Below, piece by piece: positions 15,162-23,700 of a stretch of 45,019 bases of DNA. Positions within the stretch are counted from its first letter, which is position 1. Each line of letters opens with the position of its first letter. The notes below the pieces were generated by a model. The model was not told the DNA's origin and did not search any database. It saw only the letters and a program-made list of their open reading frames with translations. Origin of the DNA: Halobellus salinus (lineage in GTDB: Archaea > Halobacteriota > Halobacteria > Halobacteriales > Haloferacaceae); the NCBI RefSeq assembly GCF_014646875.1, contig NZ_BMOC01000019.1, forward strand, positions 1-45,019. The letters run 5' to 3'. A program made the translations under genes and the position numbers.

Positions 15162-16271
15162 ATGTCGGTATCCAGAGACAAAGTGGATGTGGATGGTAGC
15201 GTCTTATGGTACTGGTATGAAAATACTCAGGATTATTCTGCGGAACGTACAAGAGAGACATACAAAAAAAGGATTACAACATATGAGAAGTGGCTGGCAG
15301 CCAGAGGTGATTATACTCATGACTGTCATTGGACGGATATTAATGTGGATAATGTCCCCCGTGAGCAGATGAAACTTCCGCGTGATATCGATGAGACCGA
15401 CTCTGAAGCCTTCCTGAATGATATCTCAGATGCGTTCGCGGGGAATACACAGCAAGGGCTCGCTTCCATGCTCAGCCAAGCGTATGAGTGGTTGGCATCC
15501 CAAACAACAAACGTCTCAGACGACCCAATTGGCTATGTCCTCGACGTTGAAGCGAAAGATATTCTCGACAGTGTAGACAGTCGAAATCCACATATCATCC
15601 CGATAGAGGATGTAAGATACTATATCCGGTCTTGGAATGATCCTGGGTGGTCCTGTATAAATCAGATAGCTGCCAAGTACACGAGGCGGGCAGGCGGTAT
15701 AAGTAATCTTGACATCGAGGACCTGAATATCGACCATCCTGCTTGTGACTGGACTGTTCATCCTGAGATTCGGCACTGGGACGATCATATTCTCTTTCGC
15801 CCTGACAAAGCTGCGAGTGATCCGGGGCGCAAGTCCGGTAACAAAACCAGCGCTATCGCAAAATACCCTCTCGATGATGAACTGAAGCAATCACTTCTCT
15901 GGTATCTCGCTTGTCGATTTGAGCCCGAAAGTCCAACTGATCCGCTGTTTTTGGACAGAAGTTATACGCGAATGTCTAGGCATCTGATAGGTACTCGGTT
16001 CAGGGAAAAATCAAAAGAGATCACACAGAAGGACAACGGGCCGAAATGTTGGTACGAACCAGGTGACGATGATAATCTTAATGTCCACTACTGGAGACAC
16101 TGGGCAACGACTTGGTACCAGGATCAGACTGGAGAAGACGCACTAGTTGATTATCTCCGTGGCGACACCGGACAAGGGAGCAAAGCAACCTACGACCAGT
16201 ACAGTAAGGTGAAAAAACAAAAGATCCTCAAAGCGATGCCGAAGTTCTTCGAGCCGTTTATCCATGACTGA
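15162..16271 (+). CDS. Divergent tyrosine integrase
   Basis: 369 residues. The core-binding domain lies at about 25-125 (ERTRETYKKRITTYEKWLAA). The catalytic box I arginine is R175 or R176 in KYTRRAGGISNL. Box II is H309-x-x-R312 in NVHYWRHWATTW, and the nucleophile is a tyrosine in ATYDQYSKV (Y344 or Y347). So the R-H-R-Y set can be seen, but the protein is far from the recombinase at 4340. It is AT-rich until about 16225 and then turns GC-rich over its last codons. That fits an insertion whose right edge lies near the 3' end of this gene. Confidence 0.8.
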   Translation: MSVSRDKVDVDGSVLWYWYENTQDYSAERTRETYKKRITTYEKWLAARGDYTHDCHWTDINVDNVPREQMKLPRDIDETDSEAFLNDISDAFAGNTQQGLASMLSQAYEWLASQTTNVSDDPIGYVLDVEAKDILDSVDSRNPHIIPIEDVRYYIRSWNDPGWSCINQIAAKYTRRAGGISNLDIEDLNIDHPACDWTVHPEIRHWDDHILFRPDKAASDPGRKSGNKTSAIAKYPLDDELKQSLLWYLACRFEPESPTDPLFLDRSYTRMSRHLIGTRFREKSKEITQKDNGPKCWYEPGDDDNLNVHYWRHWATTWYQDQTGEDALVDYLRGDTGQGSKATYDQYSKVKKQKILKAMPKFFEPFIHD

Positions 16272-16578
16272 CGGCTCCCACGACTGTCGCGACGACCACT
16301 CTAACTGGCCGACGCCCGGCCCGAACGAGTCGGTTCCGGCATGAGCCGAATACGAGCAGCTGCGCGAAGCCGTCCACGACTAACTCGATCACTAGCCGAA
16401 CAACCCGGCTTAGAACGACATCTGGCGAGCATTCGGCGCAATCATAGGCGAGTATCAGCATGATGCGTTCGTCGAAGCGTTTGGCTTCGATGAGCCAACC
16501 GAGCCGGCCTGTATTCGACGGCCCATCACTGGCGACAACGAATGCCCCACCACCCGCTCGAAGCCGATAATGTTGTGA
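16264..16578 (+). pseudogene. Relic of an unknown gene with four in-frame stops
   Basis: Starting from an ATG that overlaps the integrase stop, one frame reads coherently for about 100 codons with GC-rich codon use: MTDGSHDCRDDHSNWPTPG, ESVPA-stop-AEYEQLREAVHD-stop-LDH-stop-PNNPA-stop-NDIWRAFGAIIGEYQHDAF and VEAFGFDEPTEP. The stops are TGA, TAA, TAG and TAG. There is no frameshift. The last three fall where tyrosine would suit (HDYLDHY, PNNPAYND). Family not recognised. The frame then runs into the minus-strand fragment at 16455-16787. Confidence 0.55.
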
Positions 16579-16787
16579 CACCCACGACAGAGATAGATTC
16601 CTTGGTCTGGATAGTGCGACCAGTAGTGGAAATCCAGATTCCCACCCGCTATTGCAGACGCCCGGTCGAGTCCCGTGAGTGAGGGTCGACAGTCCGGATA
16701 GGCGACTTCCCAGTCCCAGCCGAACGCTGTTTCCTTCGCAGCGATCCGGCTCGTGTATTCGTCGTTCCGCGGTTCGTCCCTTGCCAT
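16455..16787 (-). pseudogene. Truncated gene with a CxxCH zinc-knuckle motif
   Basis: 110 residues starting MARDEPRNDEYTSRIAA. About 75 residues look real: WDWEVAYPDCRPSLTGLD, then NLDFHYWSHYPDQGIYLCRG and CHNIIG. The H-Y-W ... Y-L-C-R-x-C-H pattern is HNH- or zinc-knuckle-like. Past about 16560 the frame is the antisense of the plus-strand relic and makes little sense. So two broken genes meet tail to tail at about 16555-16580. Probably a truncated gene, possibly still expressed. Confidence 0.45.
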
Positions 16788-16929
16788 TGGTGATGCCGCT
16801 CCCGAGCCAATTATCCCAGAACGAGGGTGTCATAGATCTCTTCTCACACCGTGATGATCGTGCTTCCCGGATTGTCTCCGCATTCGTAGTTGGTAACTTG
16901 TCGCCGAATCGGCGTGAGAACGCGACGGG

Positions 16930-18294
16930 TTAGATGACGCCACCGATGACGAGAAGGACGATGAGGGTCAGCAGCGTCGCGATGACGCCTCCGCCAGCGA
17001 GAATCTTGTTCTCCATCGCCTTCTCGTGGATGGGCATGGCAGCGTACTCTTCGCGGAACGCCTCGAGGTTCTCCTCCTCGTAGAAGTACTTCGTATTCAG
17101 CGCGAACCGCTCGGTGACCGCACAGCCCGTACAGACCGGCTCCTGCTCGAGCCGTTCGGTCTTGGTGTGGCTGTCGCAGGCGATCGCCCCGCAGTTGGGA
17201 CAGTAGGTGTACGTCTCGTCGACGCCACTCGTCCCACAGTGGACGCATCGATGAATGCCGTCCTCCAGAGTGACCCGTGAGGGGCCAGCAGCATAGTATT
17301 CGTACGGATACGAGTACTTCTGTACCTCTGTTGTCTGCCGTACCTCGGGAAGATACACCGGCTCGATCGATTGCACTGAGATGTCCGAGATATTCGGCTC
17401 ACACGTCTTGTTGTAGGTGACGTTGTTGTCGCCGGTGTAGGTCACCGTCGTCGTGTGGTAGTCCTGAAGACGGTCAACAGCCCACTCCTTGTACTCCGTT
17501 TGGGTCTGCCCGAATCGGCGTTCCTCGACGTCGTCGAATACCTCGGTAAACTGCCCGGTATCGAGGGGAATCGTCGCGTGGAAGTTCTCGGTAACCAGCG
17601 TCGCGACATCGTCGTCAGCCACCTTCGGATGGCCGCGCTCAGCGTGGACAACAAACTGTGTGCGGTCGTTGATCCGATGGATAACGCCGACGGAGGTCTC
17701 GAAGATAGCGTTCGTGTCGGCGGTGATCGCAACGACCGGCCGAAACGTTACCTGCGAGTGCGGCACTGGCAGATCCGCAGCCTCAATGTTCTCGATGTCG
17801 TGGAACGCCTCCTGGACGGGTGCGTCGACGTCCGCAGCCGGGTCGTACGGTCGGAGCGTCTCCTCACACAAGATCTCGATGCGGCCGTTGTAGAGATCGA
17901 GACCTATCTCGTCGGCAATCTCTCGGAGAGCCTCACCGTCGATCAGCTCGATGGGATGAGGATCATCGTTCTGCTGGAGCCGATCTGCGTACTCCTCAGC
18001 AGGGTTCGTAAATCGACCAGTGGTGGCGACCATCCCTCGCTTTGGGCCGTCGAAGTCGAACGTCGCGATGGCCGAGTGCAACTTCTGGACGACCGGCCGA
18101 CCAACAGTCCCTGTGTGCTTGCACTCGACGATGATCGCCCGTCGCGTCCCATCGACGACTTCCTCCATGATGACGTCGCGACCTTCATCGGCCGTCCGCT
18201 CGGCCTGGCGGACGTTCTCGTAGCCGAGGTTTCGAAAGACATCCTCCATCAAGTCCTCGAACTCGAATCCAGAGAGGTCGTCCAGTACAGCCAT
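16930..18294 (-). CDS. Mrr-type endonuclease with zinc fingers and a membrane anchor
   Basis: 454 residues. Residues 8-110 are the Mrr nuclease fold: GFEFEDLMEDVFRNLGY, DEGRDVIME with D40, IIVECKH with E57 and K59, then RPVVQKLHSAI and a GMVATTGRFT strand. The middle 220 residues are an unnamed domain. Two CxxC pairs follow (HRCVHCG, YCPNCG, then CTGC), a double zinc ribbon. The last 25 residues are hydrophobic (VIATLLTLIVLLVIGGVI), a C-terminal membrane anchor. A membrane-tied Mrr may cut incoming DNA at the cell edge; this is inference. ATG at 18294 is preferred, with a TATA-like box about 30 bases upstream; 18402 is less likely. Confidence 0.8.
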   Translation of the reverse strand: MAVLDDLSGFEFEDLMEDVFRNLGYENVRQAERTADEGRDVIMEEVVDGTRRAIIVECKHTGTVGRPVVQKLHSAIATFDFDGPKRGMVATTGRFTNPAEEYADRLQQNDDPHPIELIDGEALREIADEIGLDLYNGRIEILCEETLRPYDPAADVDAPVQEAFHDIENIEAADLPVPHSQVTFRPVVAITADTNAIFETSVGVIHRINDRTQFVVHAERGHPKVADDDVATLVTENFHATIPLDTGQFTEVFDDVEERRFGQTQTEYKEWAVDRLQDYHTTTVTYTGDNNVTYNKTCEPNISDISVQSIEPVYLPEVRQTTEVQKYSYPYEYYAAGPSRVTLEDGIHRCVHCGTSGVDETYTYCPNCGAIACDSHTKTERLEQEPVCTGCAVTERFALNTKYFYEEENLEAFREEYAAMPIHEKAMENKILAGGGVIATLLTLIVLLVIGGVI

Positions 18295-18464
18295 ACGGGT
18301 ATAGTTGGACAGTATCTTGCTATAACTAAATACGTTTCCGGCGGTAGCGACGACGTGAGAGCTGTTATTGCTATGCGTCTCGCAAGGGGTGCGGGACGAC
18401 ACATCCGTCCGGGTTACCGATGCTTTCTGAGAGCAACAGCGAAATTGATCCCGACAACTAGTGG

Positions 18465-18755
18465 TTACATCAATAAACAGACGATGACCATTTCGTGTTC
18501 GCCTACGAGTTCTCGAAATTCGTCCTCTGCCACGTCCAGCAATCCTCGGACTGGCTGGTCCGGATCGAGCGAGCCGGTTGGACGATCCTCATCAGCCAGC
18601 ACGACCTCCGCTCTCGAGCGGCGACTTTGGGCCTCGTTAAGAGTAGTATGGGAATTTGTACGATTCTCCATCAAGAGTTCGTCACGGAGCGGCGCCAAGC
18701 GCGGAAAACGATAGACATCGAATCTTCGACCAACCGGGGTCCGAGAGTGGGGCAA
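18465..18755 (-). CDS. Doubtful small frame
   Basis: 96 residues, or 68 from an internal ATG (MENRTNSHTTLNEAQSRRSR). The C-terminal part (GLLDVAEDEFRELVGEHEMV) looks protein-like. No family and no promoter were seen. It lies in a 570-base gap between two minus-strand genes. It could be the tail of a decayed gene. Listed only so the gap is not left blank. Confidence 0.25.
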   Translation of the reverse strand: MPHSRTPVGRRFDVYRFPRLAPLRDELLMENRTNSHTTLNEAQSRRSRAEVVLADEDRPTGSLDPDQPVRGLLDVAEDEFRELVGEHEMVIVCLLM

Positions 18756-18862
18756 ACAGCCAACCGAGATCGGTTCAGATACCGCCCGTCGCCCATCAGG
18801 TTTCTGTCCGCGACAACTTCCCGTCGCTCCACTTCGTACGGATTAGTAGGTCGGCAGTATGC

Positions 18863-19684
18863 TCAGGATTGTTCTTCATTTAGGAAATCTTCGTTTATAC
18901 CAGGGAACAGCTCTTCCTGTTTTTTGGCCATTTTGATGACTAGTTCATCACGTTCCTCAATCTCGTCGGTGTGAAGTTCGGACAGGTACTCTGAGAGCCA
19001 GTGGTAGAATTCAGTAAGTGTTGCGTGATAGTTCTCGATCACGCTCCGGATTTGGAACTCATCATCAAGCTCATCTAGTACCTCGTGAGAAGCAGTATCC
19101 CAGCCGTCCCATTCGAGCAGTTCTGTTTTATCGAAGAGAATCTTCGCAGTTCGTTCGGTGGGTCCACCACTGACAGCGTGAGTACTTGTACGGCCGGTGA
19201 CCACAGGAATCCGCCGGTGTTGCATATAATTCCGCAGCTTGATGATAAACGATGCTGGTGGAACCAAATCTAGCTCATCCATTGTCGCCGAATATTGCTC
19301 ATCAAGATCATCCCGATCCAGCTTATCCTTTACACGGTAGGTATGATCACGCAGCGAGAGACACATCGCGAGATAATTGTGGAGTTTCCGTGTGAAGTCC
19401 ATTAACGCATTCTGAGCCTGCTCTTCATCATCTGCCATCCACGTACCAGGATTATTCTCAAAATGGTCGAACGCGTTTATCAAATCAGCATAATTGTCAT
19501 CGAGCATTTGTTTCGACCGGCTCAAATCATTGAACAGGCTATGGTACTGCTGTCCCGGCGACTGTTCCAGTCGCTCATGCATCGTTTTCAATTCATCAAC
19601 CGTGTCCGGCATATCCTCGGGATCAACATTTCCTAACAGTCGATCAAGTTGAGGCGGATCCAATAAGGTCACTTCGTTCATCAT
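18863..19684 (-). CDS. HEPN-like protein, candidate RNase
   Basis: 273 residues, all helical. Residues 151-156 read RNYMQH, the R-N-x-x-x-H motif of HEPN ribonucleases, set in FIIKLRNYMQHRRIPV at the head of a helix. A long helix before it (ALMDFTRKLHNYLAMCLSLR) fits the HEPN bundle. A C-terminal helix pair follows (VIENYHATLTEFYHWLSEYL). HEPN proteins cut RNA in many defence and toxin systems. The motif alone does not prove it. Codon use is AT-richer than the neighbours. It sits after the membrane-anchored Mrr gene in a region full of nucleases. No antitoxin partner is obvious. Confidence 0.6.
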   Translation of the reverse strand: MMNEVTLLDPPQLDRLLGNVDPEDMPDTVDELKTMHERLEQSPGQQYHSLFNDLSRSKQMLDDNYADLINAFDHFENNPGTWMADDEEQAQNALMDFTRKLHNYLAMCLSLRDHTYRVKDKLDRDDLDEQYSATMDELDLVPPASFIIKLRNYMQHRRIPVVTGRTSTHAVSGGPTERTAKILFDKTELLEWDGWDTASHEVLDELDDEFQIRSVIENYHATLTEFYHWLSEYLSELHTDEIEERDELVIKMAKKQEELFPGINEDFLNEEQS

Positions 19685-19707
19685 CAGAGTGTCGGAGAGA
19701 CAGGTAC

Positions 19708-20208
19708 TTGGATTCTGATAGACAATTTAGTTTAGATATTCCCCTCGCTAGTTTCGAAGACGGGTTAGCTTCATCTAGGCGTCTCTCGGTGCTAGAACCG
19801 GCCTTATTCCAACCCGTTATTTCGAACGACCTCCAAGCTGAGTGTATGCCGTTGAACGATATTATCCCAGCACATCCGCCTTTGACATCCTTCGAACAGC
19901 TACTTGATCAGCATCTCCCTCTTGGGTGGCGACAGGCGGACGAGCGCCGTCGACAAGTCCGGTTAGTGGTCGGTGTCTTTCTCCTCCTCCCAGCAACTCT
20001 AAGAACCAAGGAGCGACGGAAGAATGCACAGAAGATCGTGACTGCCATGCTACCCGAGGTTGAGGATCTTCAGACGGTACAGCAGAAGTGTCATAAGGAT
20101 ACCTTCGATGGCGAGGTCGTGGATCGCAACCGGTACCACCGAGAATTTGATTCCAGGCTCGATGATATCGAGGAGGACTATGGCGGCGAACTAAGCCATT
20201 CGCTGTGA
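19708..20208 (+). CDS. Hypothetical protein, possibly a fragment
   Basis: 166 residues, no family recognised. It has a hydrophobic helix (VRLVVGVFLLLPATL) within a basic region, then an acidic C-terminus (FDSRLDDIEEDYGGE). The start is only 23 bp from the divergent HEPN-like gene, which leaves little room for two promoters. It may therefore be the surviving end of a longer gene. Codon use is reasonable through its length. Confidence 0.4.
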   Translation: MDSDRQFSLDIPLASFEDGLASSRRLSVLEPALFQPVISNDLQAECMPLNDIIPAHPPLTSFEQLLDQHLPLGWRQADERRRQVRLVVGVFLLLPATLRTKERRKNAQKIVTAMLPEVEDLQTVQQKCHKDTFDGEVVDRNRYHREFDSRLDDIEEDYGGELSHSL

Positions 20209-20286
20209 AAAGACCCTATTGTCCGGGTATCGCCAGCTCTATTGCAACACTAGTGGTTTAGCAAACGCTGAGTCTGGGAAACGAAC

Positions 20287-20640
20287 GTTCATCTCCAGAG
20301 TGCAATTGCTGGGTATCGAAACTCCCCGCCAAAACCGCTCGTCGAGGTGCGCGATCGGGAGAATGAGGCTGACCGTGCGCGGACGCTGATCCACGAGTAC
20401 GCCCACGCCCTGCTCCACTTCGACGTCGGCGACGACACCGAACGGTCGAAACGCTAAGTCGACGCCGAAGCCGTCGCGTACGTCGTTGGACGTTGCTGCG
20501 GGCTCAACACCTGCGGCTCGGCGTTCTATCTCGCAGCCTGGGAGTCAGACGATCCCGAGGTCCTCCGCGAGCGGCTCGGACGAATCAGTCGGACGGTAGA
20601 GGGCCTCATCGAAGTGCTCGAAGAGCCGCCTCCGCGCTAA
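20287..20640 (+). pseudogene. ImmA/IrrE-like metallopeptidase relic
   Basis: The frame reads AIAGYRNSPPKPLVEVRDRE, NEADRARTLIHEYAHALLHF, DVGDDTERSKR, then a stop (TAA at 20455), then VDAEAVAYVVGRCCGLNTCG, SAFYLAAWESDDPEVLRERL and GRISRTVEGLIEVLEEPPPR to a final stop at 20640. HEYAH is the zinc-binding HExxH and the E in VDAEAVAYVV the third ligand. This is the C-terminal peptidase half of haloarchaeal ArdC/ImmA-type proteins. The N-terminal part is missing and a nonsense codon splits the rest. Such proteins are anti-restriction or regulator-cleaving factors. Confidence 0.65.
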
Positions 20641-20645
20641 ATCTA

Positions 20646-20686
20646 TTAACCAACAGATTGTTAGAATTCCCTCTTTTGTTGGTTAA
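20646..20686. repeat. Dispersed inverted repeat, copy A
   Basis: TTAACCAACA (20646-20655) and TGTTGGTTAA (20677-20686), a perfect 10-bp inverted repeat with a 21-base centre. It lies between the ImmA-like relic and the sacsin-type gene. Same arms as copies B, C and D at 27881, 30802 and 39676. Confidence 0.75.
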
Positions 20687-20752
20687 GTTTTCTTCGCCGC
20701 TTGAGGGTGGCGCCTGAGTGCGATGTCGTAGCCGTACCGTAGTAGTCAGACC

Positions 20753-20759
20753 ATATTTA
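20753..20759 (+). promoter_or_regulatory. Likely TATA box of the sacsin-type gene
   Basis: ATATTTA centred 27 bases before the ATG at 20783. This spacing suits a leaderless haloarchaeal transcript. Confidence 0.5.
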
Positions 20760-20782
20760 CGCCCGGGAAGAGATGTCAGACC

Positions 20783-23700
20783 ATGAATGACGACGTCCCG
20801 GAGTCGATAGCCGACATCCAGTCGCTTCACGTCGGGACCTATGAGAGCAACCCGGACCGAATTGAGTCCGACGCCGGGACGGAGCGGCAGGACCGCGCGG
20901 ACTACCAGGGGCGGTTCATCTTCGAACTCCTGCAGAACGCCGTCGACGAGATGGACGAGACGGCGACGCCGGCGGTCAAGATCCGCCTCACCGACGACCG
21001 GCTGCTGGTCGCCAACAACGGTGCTCCATTCTCGATGGGAGACCTCTACGCGCTGACGCTGACGACTCGGACGACGAAAGCCGGGGACACTACGATCGGC
21101 CACAAGGGCCGGGGGTTCACCTCCGTGCTGGGTGTCACCGACAACCCTCGTGTCTTCTCAGAGTCGGTACAGGCTCAGTTCCACCGGGGGCATTCCGCCG
21201 AAACCTTGACCCAGAATCAGGTGATCGCCGACGCGTTCGACGGAGAGGTCGAAGCAGATCAGGTTCCGCTGCTCTCGCTCCCCCACTCGGCAGACCCGTC
21301 CACAGACGTCGAGTCACTCCTTGAAGAGGGATTCACGACCGTGTTCGAACTCCCGCTCCGAGACTCGGCACAGCACCACGGCGCCATCCAGCGGAAGCTC
21401 CAGTCACTGGGCGCCAATACGGTCGCACTCCTGCCGGAGTTGGCACGTATCGACATCGAGTGTCCGACCTGGGAGCGGAGCTGGCGTCTCTCTCGGCAGG
21501 AGTTTCGAGATGCGGAGAACGCGACGCTCATTGAGGTGGGACAGGAGACCGTCGACGGTGGGTCGACATCGGCGACGACCGACTGGTACTGTCTCTTCGA
21601 GCGCACGGAGATCGACAGCGACCGCATCGCCGAGCGAGCGGAGCTCACTGACCCGGAGATCGACGCGATGGGGCAGTTACGCGTCGGGGTGGCGTTTCGC
21701 GCGACGCCCGCGACCAACACGCCAGCGGTCGAGATGAGCGACTGGGCGCTCGATCCCGTCTACGGGGAGTCCCAGGACCGCCCGCCGATGGTTCACGTCT
21801 TCCTCCCCACGAAAGAGCGTAGTCCGATCCCGGCGCTAGTCACAGGGACGTTCCAGTCCGACACGTCACGGCGGAACCTGACGCTTGATCACGACGATGA
21901 ACGGGGCTACGAAGGGCAGTTCAACGGCTACCTCTTCGAGGAGATCGGGACGTTATTTGCCCAGCGAGTACTGTCGTTTGTCAGCGCATCGGCGACCACA
22001 CCCGCGGCGTTTGTCGACGCGCTCGACCCCTCGCTCGGTCAGCAGCGGGAGTGGTCGTTCACCCCCGGCGATGTCGACCACTGCCTCTTCGAGCAGGTGA
22101 ATGCCGCTATCAGCCCGGTCCCGTTCCTACCGAGCGCGTTCGGCGACGATAACGTGAGTATCGACGACGTCCGTCTCCCGCCGACGTCGACCGAGCTCCC
22201 GGCGCTGGGTAAGCAGTTCGTCCAACTCCTTCAGACCGGAACCACCGTCCCGAAGGAGCTGGAGGGGCTCCCCGATGCGACACTGCTGGCTCACCGGAAG
22301 ACACGAGCGCTCGAAGCGTTCGGCGCGAGCCGACTCGACACCGCGTCGATCCCCGAACTTCTCACAGACGCGTCCGTTAATCCCCCGCTCCGGCTGACAA
22401 GCGAGGAGGAGTGGGAAATTTCGGTGCCCGATGATGCCGAGCCGTGTCGGCTCCTGATAGACCCCGTGCTCGAGTATCTTGTCGCCGTGCGGAAACCGCT
22501 CGAGAGTGACGACGATCGCGCCGCGTTCGACGACGCTTGCCGTCGTGCACCGGTGTTGCCGACAGCCGTCGAGTGTGACGACGAAACGACACACGCGCTT
22601 CGGCGCGCCAACCGTGACGGGACCGTGTTTATGCCGCCCGAGAACGACATCGCAGGCGGTGCGCTCCCGGATATCCAATTTCTTGCAAGCGAGCTCTACC
22701 ACGGCAGCGACCCGAACCGGGCCAAGCCGCTCAGGGAGGCGGCACTCCCGGCGGGGTTCGGGTCGGACCTCCGGACCATCTGGAACGTCAAAGAGTACCA
22801 GTTCACCCAAGTGTTCGACGCAGCCATCAGTCCACAGGTACCCGGTCCGAACTCCCCCGAAGCGGACCCATCGACACTCCACCAGCTGGAGACCCTCGGA
22901 ACGATCCGTCGGATGGCGGCGGTCCAGTCGCCCGAGAACGACCGGTCACCCGACGCCCCGCTGCTCTATCAGTCCTCGCGGAAGCCGTTCTCCGCGCTCG
23001 CCGGCCTCCCGGTCCCGACGGTTGGCCCAGACGACTCCGTCGAGTGGGAGCCCGCCCACCGGGTCTACTTCAGTTCAGCGTGGCAGACCGCACTCGGCCG
23101 GCCGGAGGACGCACACGTCGAGGAGCTGCTCCGGACGGTCGACGACGTCACCGACTCAGGCCGGTTCGAACCACGCTTCCTCGCGCCGCCCGAGTGGTTC
23201 GGGCTCGACCCGGCTGAGAGTGAACCTCCAGAACAAGAGCATCTCGCCTGGGCAGCATTCCTGCAGTGGCTCGGTGTCGCCGAGCACATCCGGCCCCTCC
23301 CGCTGTTCGCTCCGGACGCCGGGACCCGGCACCGTTACCGCGAGACACAGGAACTCAGCCGCCCGCCACGGTCGACAATCAGCTCGCACTCGGCGCTCGA
23401 AAACGAGTCACCGCCGGTCGACCACCGCTACCGCGGGTTGACCGAGTCCGAGTGGACAGCCTACCGCGAACAGCTCGCGTCCCAGGTCGACCCGGAGATC
23501 CCCGACAGTAGTCAACAGTATCTTTCCCAGGTCAACGCCTTAGAGTACGCCGACGAGCTGACGAGTGCGGCACGCGAGGAGTCAGCAGTCGGCGTTCAGC
23601 TCCTGCGCCATCTGGTGTGCTGGTGGGACAGCGGACTTTCAGCCCACCGCCACGCCGAGGTGGCGGCGTTCACCAACAAACAGTGGCGTGGGAGCAACCT

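Noticed and set aside
16264-16578. Stop-codon recoding (for example pyrrolysine) in the relic
   Set aside because: TGA, TAA and TAG all occur and no recoding machinery is expected in haloarchaea.
16258-16833. 191-residue frame on the minus strand after the integrase
   Set aside because: Composition is not protein-like; it overlaps the better-supported relic on the plus strand and the CxxCH fragment.
17455-18714. 419-residue frame on the plus strand
   Set aside because: It is the antisense of the Mrr-type nuclease gene, arginine- and valine-rich, without family motifs.
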